64,000 nucleotides of DNA from Streptacidiphilus sp. 4-A2. Lineage in GTDB: Bacteria; Actinomycetota; Actinomycetes; Streptomycetales; Streptomycetaceae. The stretch is taken from assembly GCA_014284505.1 (NCBI GenBank), contig JAAFYY010000001.1:3038001-3102000 (forward strand), read 5' to 3'. The translations under genes and the position numbers were made by a program. Of this stretch, positions 34,915 to 44,131 are shown piece by piece; the first letter of the stretch is position 1, and each line of letters opens with the position of its first letter. The notes beneath the pieces were generated by a model that was not told where the DNA came from, searched no databases, and saw only the letters and a list, made by a program, of their open reading frames with translations.

Positions 34915-36328
34915 GGCCGTGCCTCCCGCGGGCAGTGCACGACGAACGGCTGGAGATTCCCGTAGAGCCCCCAGGGTCCGCCCGCGACGCCGACACCGCT
35001 GTCCTTGGACCCCGCGAAGGGCTGGGCGAGGGACAGTTCGGCGTGATGGTTGATCCACACCGTCCCGCACTCCAGCTGGTCGGCCACCGCCTCGGCCCAG
35101 TCCAGGTCGGTCCCCCAGACCGAGCCGCCCAGACCGAAGCCGGTGCCGTTGGCGGCCTCCACCGCCTCCTCCAGGTCCCGGTACGGCAGCACCGGCAGCA
35201 CCGGGCCGAACTGCTCCTCGGTCACCACCGGGCTGTCGGGCGGGACATCGGCCAGGACGGTCGGAGCGAAGAAGTAGCCCGGCCCGTCCAGCCGGTGGCC
35301 GCCGGCCGCAGCGCGGGCGCCGTCCGCCAGGGCGCGGGCCGTGTAGTGCTCGACCCGGGCCAGCTGCGGCGCGTTGTTGACCGGCCCCAGCTGGCTGCCC
35401 GGATCCAGCCCCGCCCCGACGACGGCGCTCTTCGCGCGCTCCGCGAGGGCCTCGACCACCTGGGCGTAGATCCGGGCCGGGGCGTAGACGCGTTTGACCG
35501 CCATGCAGACCTGCCCGCAGTTGCGGAACGCCGCCCAGAACAGCCGGTCCGCGACCCCTTCCAGGTCCACGTCGTCCAGCAGGACGGCCGCGTCGTTGCC
35601 GCCCAGCTCCAGGGTGACCCGGGCGAGCGAGGCCGCCGCGCCCTGCGCGACAGCCCGTCCGGTGGCGATCGAACCGGTGAAGGTCACATGCCGGATCCCG
35701 GGGTGGGAGACGAGCCGGGCGCCCAGGGGCTCGCGGCCGGTGACCACCGTCAGCACGTCCGCGGGCAGGACCGCGGAGACGACCTGCCCGAGCAGCCGGG
35801 TGGCCAGCGGCGTGAACGGGGAGGGCTTGAGGACCACCGTGTTGCCCGCGGCCAGCGCGGGCGCGAACTTCGCCGACGCCAGCTGGAGCGGGAAGTTCCA
35901 CGGGACGATCGCGGCGACCGGCCCGATCGGCCGCCAGCGGACCTCGCTGCGGACCGGCCGGCCGTCGCTGATCCGCTGCGGAGCCGGATCCAGTTCGGCG
36001 AAGTAGCGCATCCGGGCTGCCGTGCGGGCGACCTCCGCGTACGACTCGGCCAGGGGCTTGCCCTGTTCCCGGGTGAGCAGCGGGGCCAGCTCCGCCCCGG
36101 CCGCCTCCACCGCGTCGGCGGCGGCGAGCAGCGCGGCGGTGCGGGCGTCGGGTCGGCCCGCCAGCCGCGCCAGGCCGCGCGGGCCCGGTCGACGACGGCG
36201 TCAAGCTGGTCCGGCTGCTGGTCGGGGGCGTGGTCGAAGGCCTCGCCGGTCGCCGGGTCCAGGACGGCGAAGCGCGCGCCGGTGGTGGGCGCGCCCGAGG
36301 GCTGGGGTATCGGCATGCCGGCGGTCAC
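34911..36328 (-). CDS. NAD(P)-dependent aldehyde dehydrogenase
   Basis: GTG start overlapping the mfnB stop (GTGA). N-terminus [20 protein letters not shown], one break near 36155, then [40 protein letters not shown] (cofactor Lys), [37 protein letters not shown] (general-base Glu) and [20 protein letters not shown] (catalytic Cys in G-Q-V-C). The end [20 protein letters not shown] is normal. Length about 470 residues. As it is coupled to a furan-aldehyde phosphate synthase, oxidation of a furaldehyde to a furoic acid is a reasonable inference. Confidence 0.88.
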
Positions 36329-37074
36329 CTGGCGGCAGCGGCGGCGTGTTCCCGGGCCTGCCGGTCCATCTCCGCCCGGAAGGCGGCCACCAGGTGCGGC
36401 TGGATCCTGCCGGTGTTGCGGTCGCCGCCCTCGCAGACGGCGCCGCGCACCCCGACGATGTCGGTGCCCATCCGGGTCAGCTCGCCCAGATCCGCCGCCT
36501 TGACGCTGCCGGCGAGCGCGGCGAGCAGACCGGCGTGGTGGGCCTGGCGGACGAACTGCGCGCAGGCGTCCGGCGGAACATGGTCGAACAGCCGCGTGCC
36601 GTCCTTGATCGCGGTGTCGAGCATGGCCGAGTCGCAGCCGGCGCGCCGGGCTATGTCGGGTATCGCGAGCGGGTTGACGCAGCCGATCCGGTGGGCGTCG
36701 GCGTAGCCCGAGGCGACAACGAGCGCGTCCTGCCGGTAGTCCTTCACCGCCCGGACGACTCCGCGCATGACCTCGACGGCCTGGTCGGGCGTGGTGCACC
36801 CGTAGAGGCCGACCTTGATGTAGGTGGCGCCGGAGCAGGCCGCGCCGAGCGCGGCCTGGGCCACCGTGCCTGGCTTGTAGGGGACGTCGCCCACGGTGGC
36901 GGACACCGGCGTGTCGGCCGGGACCGCATCCCGGATCTCCCGGATGACCCAGGGGAAGTTGGCGCCGAGCGAGCCCTCGTCGGGCTTTTTGACGTCGACA
37001 ATGTCGAGGTACTCTGCCGCCTTCGCACAGTCCAGGGCTTCCTCGACGCTGTCCGGGGAGATGAGCAGCAACAA
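36325..37074 (-). CDS. mfnB: (5-formylfuran-3-yl)methyl phosphate synthase, MfnB type
   Basis: Family of methanofuran biosynthesis: condenses two glyceraldehyde-3-phosphate into a furan aldehyde phosphate (EC 4.2.3.153). TTG start behind AAGGAG. 249 residues, intact: [60 protein letters not shown] and [20 protein letters not shown]. Lys29, Lys87, Asp153 and Lys157 align with the residues known from the archaeal enzyme (Lys27, Lys85, Asp151, Lys155). No other methanofuran gene is near, so the furan must serve another purpose. First gene of a three-gene coupled operon. Confidence 0.9.
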   Translation of the reverse strand: MLLLISPDSVEEALDCAKAAEYLDIVDVKKPDEGSLGANFPWVIREIRDAVPADTPVSATVGDVPYKPGTVAQAALGAACSGATYIKVGLYGCTTPDQAVEVMRGVVRAVKDYRQDALVVASGYADAHRIGCVNPLAIPDIARRAGCDSAMLDTAIKDGTRLFDHVPPDACAQFVRQAHHAGLLAALAGSVKAADLGELTRMGTDIVGVRGAVCEGGDRNTGRIQPHLVAAFRAEMDRQAREHAAAAAR

Positions 37075-37340
37075 TGTGGACTCCTTCCGCCGCGCCCGCG
37101 CCTGCCGGAGGGCAGGCGTGCACGGTCGCCTGGGTCACTTGCGGTCTGCTCATCATTGCCGGGGCCCGTTGCCGTCGGTAGAGCGTGCGCGACCGATCTG
37201 CCCGCCCCCTGGGCGCGCCGTCCGCTCCGGATCGGAGCTGACCCGGCGCGACCACCCGCGCGCCGGTGTGCGGGCGCGCGGACCGCCCCGGCGCGCGGAC
37301 CACCCGGGTGCCCGGACCGCCCCGGCGCGCGGGTGCCCGG

Positions 37341-38042
37341 TCAGCGCGGCCCGGGGGCGGCGACGGCCCGGGCCCAGGTCCGGTCCGGGGTCAGGTAGGC
37401 GTCCAGTTCCAGGCCTGCCTCCGCCAGCACCTCCTCGAACTGCTCGTCGGTCAGCGGGCGGGACAGGAAGGTCTGCGTCCAGACCGCGTCCGGGAACTCG
37501 TACCGCACCAGGACCGAGCGGGATCCGTCGCCGACCGGCTCCGAGGACACGAGCCGCGAGGTGAAGCCGGCCGGGTGCACCTGCTCGCGCGGCACGTCGG
37601 TGTGCGCGGTCGCCCCCTCCCGCTGGATCAGCACACAGCCGCCCGGCGCCAGGTGCCGCGCGCAGGTGCGCAGCAGCCCCCGGCGCACCTCGACGCTGCC
37701 CGCGTGCACGAGGAACGACGCCAGCAGCACCGCGTCGAAGGTCTCACCCAGACCGAGGCGCTCGATCGGGCTGCACACCGTGCGCGCCCCGCGGACCCGG
37801 TCCAGCATCTCCTGGGACTCGTCCACCGCGGTCACCGCGAATCCCCGTTCCAGCAGCGGGTGGGTGACCCGCCCGACCCCGCAGCCCAGTTCCAGGATCC
37901 GCGCGCCCGGAGGCACGGCCCCGGCCACGATCCCCGGCTCGGCCCCGACCGGCAGCCGCGACCAGAACTCGACCGCGCAGCCGTCCGGGGTGATCGCCCC
38001 GGGGCCCGTTCCCTGGTATCCCGCTCGCATGTGCAGTTCCAT
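37341..38042 (-). CDS. Class I SAM-dependent methyltransferase
   Basis: 233 residues. SAM motif I ARILELGCGVGRVTHPLLER, then FAVTAVDESQEMLDRVRGAR, FDAVLLASFLVHAGSVEVRR and RHLAPGGCVLIQREGATAHT, a normal Methyltransf_11/25 layout. The start at 38042 (MELHMRAGYQG) is chosen over an upstream ATG in the same frame because the latter would cover the divergent MerR promoter. Ends ARAVAAPGPR. Its acceptor is unknown. The upstream 37075-37340 stretch before it on this strand is the promoter region of mfnB and is full of GCGCGGACC-type short repeats. Confidence 0.8.
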   Translation of the reverse strand: MELHMRAGYQGTGPGAITPDGCAVEFWSRLPVGAEPGIVAGAVPPGARILELGCGVGRVTHPLLERGFAVTAVDESQEMLDRVRGARTVCSPIERLGLGETFDAVLLASFLVHAGSVEVRRGLLRTCARHLAPGGCVLIQREGATAHTDVPREQVHPAGFTSRLVSSEPVGDGSRSVLVRYEFPDAVWTQTFLSRPLTDEQFEEVLAEAGLELDAYLTPDRTWARAVAAPGPR

Positions 38043-38135
38043 ACCCGCCCAACGGGCTGCACCACAGGCACTGTTCCCGCCGCCGCCCGCCTGCCGCCCG
38101 GTCACCCGGTCCGCCAGGCCGGGCCGGGCATAGCC

Positions 38136-38166
38136 TTGACCCTCACACGGTGTGAGGCAGTCAGCT
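38136..38166 (+). promoter_or_regulatory. MerR-type promoter with perfect dyad
   Basis: TTGACC at 38136-38141 and TCAGCT at 38161-38166 are 19 bases apart, and the spacer holds CCTCACAC-G-GTGTGAGG (38141-38157), a perfect 8-1-8 dyad. It drives the merR gene at 38176, hence autoregulation, and may also affect the divergent methyltransferase gene. Confidence 0.75.
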
Positions 38167-38175
38167 GGAGCCATC

Positions 38176-38999
38176 ATGTTCACCATCGGAGATTTCGCCC
38201 GGCACGGCCGCGTCTCGGTCCGGATGCTGCGTCACTACGACGCGACCGGTCTGCTGCGCCCGGCCCATGTCGACCTCGCCAACGGCTACCGCTACTACAC
38301 CGCGGCCCAGCTGGCCCGGCTGAACCGCGTCATCGCGCTCAAGGACCTCGGCTTCACCCTCCAGCAGGTCCAGGAGATCCTGGACGGGAAGGTCACCACC
38401 GAGGAACTGCGCGCCATGCTGCGGCTGCGGCAGGCCGAGCTGGAGGCCGCGGTCAGTGCGGCGTCGGCGCGGCTGGTCCAGGTCGAGGCGAGACTCCGAG
38501 CGATCGAGAGCGAGGGGCAGATGCCCACCGACGATGTCGTCCTCAAGAGTGTCCCGGCCGTGCGGGTGGCGGAGCTGACCGCGACCGCCGCCGGCTTCGA
38601 GCCCCAGCACATCAGCCCGGTCATCGTGCCGCTGTACGCGGAACTGTGCAGCCGCCTGGACGCGGCGGGTATCGCCGTGACCGGCCCGGGGGTCGCCTAC
38701 TACGAGGACTCCCGCAGGGCGGCGGCCGGATCAGCGTCCACGCCGCCATCCAGGTCAGCGCGCCGCTCCAGGAGGACGGCAGCTTCCGGGTGCTCGACCT
38801 GGAGCCCCTGGAGCAGGCCGCCACCGTGGTGCACCGCGGCTCCATGGACGGCGTGCTGCCCACCGCGCAGACCCTGGTCCGCTGGATCGACGCCAACGGC
38901 TACCGGTCGACCGCCTACCCGCGCGAGGTCACCCTGGAGTGCCCGCCCGACCGCGACGCCTGGGTGACCGAGTTGCAGGCCCCGGTCCTTCCGGCCTGA
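38176..38999 (+). CDS. MerR family regulator with GyrI-like effector domain
   Basis: N-terminal domain MFTIGDFARHGRVSVRMLRH, YYTAAQLARLNRVIALKDLG and the long coiled coil (RLRQAELEAAVSAASARLVQ). After DDVVLKSVPAVRVAELTATA follows a GyrI-like domain of the BltR/TipAS-like kind that binds bulky drugs: one break near 38718 in a G run, then ISVHAAIQVSAPLQEDGSFR and PLEQAATVVHRGSMDGVLPT with TLVRWIDANGYRS. About 275 residues. Its own promoter has the dyad at 38141. Probably senses a small hydrophobic compound. Confidence 0.85.
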
Positions 39000-39178
39000 G
39001 CCGCGGGGCCGGGGGCCCGCGCGGCGCCCGCCCGCCCCGCGCCCCCCGCCGCCGGGGTGGCCCGGCCGCACCCCAGCCCGGGTGCGGCACATCGGCACGT
39101 CGGCACGTCGGACGGTTCGGGCGGCCGACGGCGGGTGGGTGCCCGCACGGCGCGGGCGGTGGGCATATCCTGGTGATC

Positions 39179-39478
39179 ATGTTCATTCTGGAGCTGACCT
39201 ACATCGCGCCTCTGGAGCGCGTCGACGCCGCCCTGCCGGAGCATGTGGCGTGGCTGGACGCCCACTACGCCGCAGGCGTGTTCATCGCCTCCGGCAGGAA
39301 GGTGCCGCGTGACGGCGGGATCATCCTGGCCGTCGGCGAGGACCGGTCGAAGATCGAGGAGATCGTGAGCAGCGACCCGTTCAGCGTGGCCGGTGTCGCC
39401 GAGTACGCGGTCACGGAGTTCATCGCCACCAAGACCGCGCAGCCGCTGGAGCCGTACCGCCAGGAGCTTCCCTCCTGA
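39179..39478 (+). CDS. YciI family protein
   Basis: 99 residues, intact, MFILELTYIAPLERVDAALP, EHVAWLDAHYAAGVFIASGR and DPFSVAGVAEYAVTEFIATK. The conserved His of H-x-x-W-L and the D-P-F motif are the marks of YciI-type dimeric alpha-beta barrel proteins, of unsettled enzymatic role. It stands alone on the plus strand, convergent with the lut operon; the stops are 18 bases apart. Confidence 0.88.
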   Translation: MFILELTYIAPLERVDAALPEHVAWLDAHYAAGVFIASGRKVPRDGGIILAVGEDRSKIEEIVSSDPFSVAGVAEYAVTEFIATKTAQPLEPYRQELPS

Positions 39479-39495
39479 GCCCCTGGCCGGGGGTG

Positions 39496-40129
39496 CTATC
39501 CGTCGATCAGCAGGACGGTCAGCCGGCGCGGGCCGTGCACGCCCTGGACCCGGATCATCTCGATGTCGGCAGTGGCTGAGGGGCCGCTGATCCAGGTCAG
39601 CGGGCGGCGCGGGTCCAGCCGCGGCATCACCTCCGGCAGGGAGGAGTGGACCTGCCGCGCGTGCACGACGCACAGGTGCAGGTCCGGCAGCAGGGTGGCC
39701 GCGCGGCGGCCCTGGCCGGGCCCCGCGTCCAGCACGATCGTGCCGGAGTCGGCGACCGCCGCCGCGCAGGTGGTCAGCACGGCCTCCACACCGTCGAGTT
39801 GCTCCCTGCTCAGCGGCGGCTCGTCGGCGACCTGCTGCCCGGTCCAGCTGTCCAGCAGCTGGACCGGGAAGCCGGCCGGGACCACCGCGCGGCGCGCGGG
39901 CAGCGCCGCGGCCAGGACGGCGGCCGCGCCGGAGGCGTCGGTGCGGTGCACGGCCGCGCCGTACTCCTCCAGCCGCTCGGCGAACAGCGCGAGCACCGCC
40001 TCGCGGTCGGCGGGGTCCACCCCGGGCGCCATGCCGCAGGTAGGCGCGGGGCACTTCCACCGGCTCCGGCGGCAGGTCCGCCACCGCCGCGCGGACGCGG
40101 GCCAGGATCTCCTCGCGGGCGCTGCTCAT
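39496..40129 (-). CDS. lutC: LutC, lactate utilisation protein C
   Basis: Third subunit of the LutABC L-lactate oxidation complex (cytoplasmic, iron-sulphur dependent). Starts MSSAREEILARVRAAVADLP, breaks near 40040, then VLALFAERLEEYGAAVHRTD, AVADSGTIVLDAGPGQGRRA, LCVVHARQVHSSLPEVMPRL and TWISGPSATADIEMIRVQGV with HGPRRLTVLLI. The S-G-P-S-A-T-x-D-I-E motif is diagnostic of the LUD domain. The ATG lies 32 bases after the lutB stop. About 210 residues. Confidence 0.88.
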
Positions 40130-40160
40130 TCGCCGCCTCCGGCTGTGCAGGTGCGGTGGG

Positions 40161-41607
40161 TCATCGGGTGCCTCCGTCGGTGCGCTTCCACCAGCTGCGG
40201 AAGGACTCCTTGGGGATCGCGGGGACGGTGCGGCTGTCGGTCCGCCCAGCGGGCCGGGCAGTCTGTGCCTGGGCACCAGCGGGCCGGCCTTCCCGGCCGC
40301 GCGTACCGCCGCGTCCCACAGGGCCTGGTGCGCCATCACCGTCGCGGCGGCGCCCAGCGCGGCCTTCTCGGCTCGGTGCCCGGCCGCGCCCGGCCCCTCG
40401 CCGGCGCCCTCGGCGACCTGGTGGCGCAGTTCCAGCAGCACGTCGGTGAAGCGGATCCGTACCGGGCAGACGTCGTTGCAGGCCCCGCACAGGGTCGAGG
40501 CGTAGGGCAGCGAGGCGGTCTGCGGATCCGCGTCCGGGCCCTTGAGCAGCGGGTTGAGGATCGCCCCGATCGGCCCGGGGTAGACCGAGCCGTAGGCGTG
40601 GCCACCGGTCCGCTCGTAGACCGGGCACACGTTCATACAGGCACCGCAGCGGATGCAGCGCAGCGCCTGGCGTCCGACCTGGTCGGCCAGGGCGCGGGTG
40701 CGGCCGTTGTCGACCAGGACCAGGTGGAACTCCTGCGGCCCGTCCCGGGGGTCACCCCGGTCCAGGTGGAGGTGTACGGGGACATCCGCTCGCCGGTGGC
40801 GTTGCGGGCGAGCAGTTGCAGGAAGACCTCCAGGTCCTGCCAGCTGGGGACGACCTTCTCCAGGCCCACCACCGAGATCAGGGTGTCGGCGAGGGTCAGG
40901 CACATCCGCCCGTTGCCTTCGGACTCCACCACGACCGCGGTCCCGGTCTCGGCGACCAGGAAGTTCGCGCCGCTGACGGCGACGGTGGCGCTGAGGAACT
41001 TCTCCCGCAGGTGCAGCCGGGCGGCCTCGGCCAGCTGCGGGGGGTCGTCGGTCAGGCCCTCGGGGGCGGGGCGGCCGTGGCGGCCCATCTCGCGGACGAA
41101 GATGTCGCGGATCTGGGCACGGTTGCGGTGCAGCGCGGGGACGACCACATGCGAGGGCAGATCGTCGCCCAGCTGCACGATGGCGGCGGCCAGATCGGTT
41201 TCCCGGGCGCTGATCCCGGCTGCCTCCAGGGCGTTGTCGAGGCCGATCTCCTCGGTGAGCATCGACTTGACCTTGACCACCTCGCGGGCGCCGGTGGCGG
41301 TGACCAGGCCGGTGACGATCCGGTTGGCCTCCTCGGCGTCGCGGGCCCAGTGCACGGTGCCGCCGGCGGCGGTGACCTTCTCCTCGACCTGGAGCAGGTA
41401 GCGGTCCAGGTGGGCGAGGACCTCGTCCTTGACCGCGGCGGCGGAGTCGCGCAGGTCCTGCCAGTCCGGGCGTTCGGCCACCAGCCTGGCCCGCTTGCCG
41501 CGGATGGTGTGGGTGGCCCGGCGGACGTTGTCCCGCAGCTGCTGGTCGCCGGTCGCGGCGGCGGCCGCCTTGGGGAACGCGGGCCAGCCCACGAAGGTGC
41601 GGCTCAT
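40161..41607 (-). CDS. lutB: LutB, iron-sulphur subunit of lactate utilisation
   Basis: ATG overlaps the lutA stop. LUD domain TVAVSGANFLVAETGTAVVV and SEGNGRMCLTLADTLISVVG, then a break near 40745 and two [4Fe-4S] motifs: C-I-R-C-G-A-C-M-N-V-C-P-V-Y and C-G-A-C-N-D-V-C-P-V. The C-terminal part ALWDAAVRAAGKAGPLVPRH ends, after a break near 40245, with PAIPKESFRSWWKRTDGGTR, the usual F-R-x-W-W end. About 480 residues, the normal LutB length. It is the electron-transfer core that passes lactate electrons on. Confidence 0.9.
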
Positions 41608-42389
41608 CGGGCCGCCCCCGCTCCGGCCAGGGGCAGTCCGGGTACCGGCCCGTCCTGCGGGGTGCGCGCGAGGATCTCGGCCAGGTGCATGGTGCGCACC
41701 GGGTGGCCGTCGTGCTCCAGCCGGCCGCCGATGTTCATCAGGCAGGAGTTGTCGGCGGCGGCCAGCACGCTCGCGCCGGTCTCCAGCACATGCCTGGCCT
41801 TGTCCGCGTTCATCGCCCCGAGGCGGCGGCGTTCTTGACCGAGAAGGTGCCGCCGAAGCCGCAGCACTCCTCCTGGGCGGGCAGTTCGACGAAGTCGATC
41901 CCGGCCACGCGCGCGCAGCAGCCGGTAGGGCCGGTCGCCCACCGGCCGGGCCCGCAGGCTGTGGCAGGTGGGGTGGTAGGTGACCCGGTGCGGAAAGAAC
42001 GCGCCGACCTCGACGACGCCCAGCACATCCGTCAGATAGCCGGTCAACTCGTGCACGCGCGGCGCGAGTTCGCGCACCGCGCGGGCCAGCCCCGGATCGC
42101 CGACGGAGGCCGCGGCGGCCTCGTAGGCCTCGGCGGGCATCCCGCCGCAGGAGGCGGAGGGGATCACGATCGCCTCGTAGCCGCCGAAGACCTCGACGAA
42201 GCGCCGGGCCAGGCGGGCGGTCTCGGCGCGGTAGCCGGTGTTCCAGTGCATCTGCCCGCAGCAGCTCTGGCCGGGCGGGAAGTCCACCTCCACCCCCAGC
42301 CGCCGCAGCAGCGCCACCGCCGCCTGCCCGCTGCGCGGGAACAGCGCGTCGTTCAGGCAGGTCACAAAGAGCGCGGTACCAGTGCCCAC
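41604..42389 (-). CDS. lutA: LutA, CCG-domain subunit of lactate utilisation
   Basis: GTG start behind AGGAGGTGA. Two cysteine-rich CCG motifs: QSCCGQMHWNTGYRAETARL, SASCGGMPAEAYEAAAAS, VTYHPTCHSLRA and, after a break near 41905, DFVELPAQEECCGFGGTFSV. A further break near 41825 leads to MNADKARHVLETGASVLAAA and NSCLMNIGGRLEHDGHPVRT with HLAEILA. These bind the [4Fe-4S] cluster typical of heterodisulphide-reductase-like subunits. First gene of the lutABC operon, divergent from the GntR gene, with repeated ATGCAAGC sites between. Confidence 0.9.
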   Translation of the reverse strand: MGTGTALFVTCLNDALFPRSGQAAVALLRRLGVEVDFPPGQSCCGQMHWNTGYRAETARLARRFVEVFGGYEAIVIPSASCGGMPAEAYEAAAASVGDPGLARAVRELAPRVHELTGYLTDVLGVVEVGAFFPHRVTYHPTCHSLRARPVGDRPYRLLRARGRDRLRRTARPGGVLRLRRHLLGQERRRLGAMNADKARHVLETGASVLAAADNSCLMNIGGRLEHDGHPVRTMHLAEILARTPQDGPVPGLPLAGAGAAR

Positions 42390-42435
42390 CGGATCACCTC
42401 CTGTTCCTGCCGCTGTGCCGGTCCCCCACCACTCC

Positions 42436-42470
42436 ATGCAAGCATGCACGCAATGATAGATGCAAGCTTG
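42436..42470. promoter_or_regulatory. GntR operator candidates in the lutA-gntR gap
   Basis: ATGCAAGC occurs at 42436-42443 and 42460-42467, 24 bases apart. The dyads GCATGC (42442-42447) and CAAGCTTG (42463-42470) overlap them. This AT-rich stretch in an otherwise GC-rich gap is where a FadR-type repressor of the lut operon and of its own gene would bind. Confidence 0.55.
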
Positions 42471-42506
42471 GATGCAAAAAGGGTTCGAGCAGGTCACAAT
42501 GGGCTC

Positions 42507-43181
42507 ATGCCGAAGCCCGCGACCGCCGCCGACCTCGCCTACGCGCATCTGCGCGACCGCCTGCTCGACGGCGCCTTCCCCAGCGGCGAACTGCTGTCCG
42601 AGGGGGCGGTCGCCACCGAACTGGGTGTCTCCCGCACGCCCGTCCGCGAGGCCTTTCTGCGCCTGGAGGCCCAGGGCTTCCTGCGGCTCTACCCCAAGCG
42701 CGGAGCGATGGTGGTGCCGGTGACCCCGGGCGAGGCGGCGGCGGTGCTCCAGGCCCGGCTGTTGATGGAGCTGTTCGCGCTGGACAGTCTCGCCGCGCGA
42801 CCGGACGAGGTGGTCCGCACGACCGGCGCGGAGCTGCTGGAGCTGGCGCGCCGGGAGCAGGGCGCGCAGGAGGGCCCTTCCTCCCGTCAGGCCCTGGAGA
42901 CCGCGCGGGAGTTCCACGCGCGGCTGATGCGGGCGGGCGGCAACCCGGTCCTGGCAGCCGCCCACGCCGCCCTGTGGGACCAGCAGATCCGCGTCAGCGC
43001 CGCCTCCACCGCCCAGCCCGCCCATGCGGCCGCCGACATCGACGAGCACGCGGCCCTGGCCCGCGCCCTGGCTGAGGCCCGGCGTGCGGACGCCCGTGAC
43101 CTGCTGGTCGCCCACATCGCGGCCGTCGGCCGCCGCACCGGCCTGGCGCACGGACCGCTGCTGCCGCCGCCCGCCCGCTGA
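42507..43181 (+). CDS. GntR (FadR/LldR type) regulator of the lut operon
   Basis: 224 residues, intact. Winged helix YAHLRDRLLDGAFPSGELLS then ATELGVSRTPVREAFLRLEA and FLRLYPKRGAMVVPVT. The C-terminal helical FCD domain ends IDEHAALARALAEARRADAR with DLLVAHI; the E-F-H-A-R-L-M-R and D-E-H-A-A-L metal-binding pattern (Asp/His) is present. Such regulators sense lactate or related acids. Divergent from lutA, consistent with local control. Confidence 0.88.
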   Translation: MPKPATAADLAYAHLRDRLLDGAFPSGELLSEGAVATELGVSRTPVREAFLRLEAQGFLRLYPKRGAMVVPVTPGEAAAVLQARLLMELFALDSLAARPDEVVRTTGAELLELARREQGAQEGPSSRQALETAREFHARLMRAGGNPVLAAAHAALWDQQIRVSAASTAQPAHAAADIDEHAALARALAEARRADARDLLVAHIAAVGRRTGLAHGPLLPPPAR

Positions 43182-43228
43182 CCGGACGGCGCCACCCCGG
43201 AGCCGGGGCCGGCCACCGGAGACGCCGA

Positions 43229-43261
43229 CGGGCAGGCCCGGTCGTGGGACCGGCCTGCCCG
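43229..43261. terminator. Hairpin terminator of the gntR gene
   Basis: CGGGCAGGCCCGGTC at 43229-43243 pairs with 43248-43261 with one bulged C and a 4-base loop. It lies 48 bases after the gntR stop. Confidence 0.7.
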
Positions 43262-43270
43262 GGGCAGTAC

Positions 43271-43305
43271 GGGGAGCCCAGCGGTGGTCACCGGCCGGGC
43301 TCCCC
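43271..43305. terminator. Hairpin terminator of the 43317 gene
   Basis: GGGGAGCCC at 43271-43279 and GGGCTCCCC at 43297-43305 form a 9-base stem downstream of the minus-strand gene that ends at 43317. Confidence 0.6.
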
Positions 43306-43316
43306 ACGGGGTCGTC

Positions 43317-43736
43317 TCAGCTGGTGGTCGGCAGGACCTGGTAGCAGTTGGTGAGCGGGACACCCCAGGGGGTCTGGATGGATCCGCCGCCGGCCTCGAT
43401 GTGGCCGATCAGGTTCTGGGTCCAGTGCCAGACGGCGGTCCCGGTCAGCGGGCCCACCTGGCCGTCCTGCTTGAGCTGGTTCTGCTCCTGGAACCGCTCG
43501 ACCACCTTCAGCGTCTGCGGCCCGAACGACCCGTCCGGGGTGGCGTAGTAGGCGGAGTCGTCGAGCATGTAGTCCGCGGCCTCCTGCACGCAGTACACCG
43601 CGAAGCCGCTGTTCCCCTGGACGATCTGGGGCACGCCGACGGCGGCCTGGGCGCTGCCGGCCGTCGCGGCCAGGGCCCCGGCGGCCAGGGTCAGCACGGC
43701 TGCCGCCGTCATCACGCGCTTGCTGGGGTTGATCAC
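43317..43736 (-). CDS. Secreted peptidoglycan-binding domain protein
   Basis: 139 residues, intact. Sec signal peptide (MTAAAVLTLAAGALAATAGS, cut after SAQA at about residue 31). The mature part is one PG_binding_1 domain: QGNSGFAVYCVQEAADYMLD, ATPDGSFGPQTLKVVERFQE and LKQDGQVGPLTGTAVWHWTQ; the DGxFGPxTxxxVxxFQ motif is characteristic. Two Cys (in VYCVQ and TNCYQ) may form a disulphide. Likely binds the cell wall; no catalytic domain is attached. Confidence 0.85.
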   Translation of the reverse strand: MINPSKRVMTAAAVLTLAAGALAATAGSAQAAVGVPQIVQGNSGFAVYCVQEAADYMLDDSAYYATPDGSFGPQTLKVVERFQEQNQLKQDGQVGPLTGTAVWHWTQNLIGHIEAGGGSIQTPWGVPLTNCYQVLPTTS

Positions 43737-44131
43737 TTTCGCTTCCCTTCGATGGTGCGATGGCGCCCGGGAGTGCGGGCACCGGACCTACCGCTCCGCG
43801 GGCGGTGCCCGCCAGTACCGGCCGGTGGATGGTGGTGGTCGCACTGCGGTGTACTCGCCGACTCCCCCGTTCGCCGGGCCACCACCGAGCGAAAGGCTGC
43901 CCGATGTCGCTGTGTGTCCGGCCCGACAACGGCCGCCGGGCTCCGTGATCCCGGGACGGCAGCGGTGCTGAGCTGCGGAAACCCAATGCCGACTGACGAC
44001 CGTACGGGACACCGACCGGTCGCCGCGACCCCCGGCCGTACCGCCGGAAAGGCGCGGAGCAGCCGAGCGGGCCGACGGGTTCGGGCACGGACGCGGCCGG
44101 GGGTGCTGGTTGCGGCGGCCGGGAGGGCTGG
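43737..44131. other. Gap of about 395 bases without a supported gene
   Basis: Between the start of the peptidoglycan-binding gene and the end of the kinase gene. Frames here lack domains. The promoter of the 43736 gene should be in its first 150 bases, but no clear boxes were found. Confidence 0.4.

Noticed and set aside
37200..37345. Repeated GCGCGGACC and CCCCGGCGCGCGG strings before mfnB as an operator array
   Set aside because: The copies are irregular in spacing and of pure G/C, as expected by chance here.
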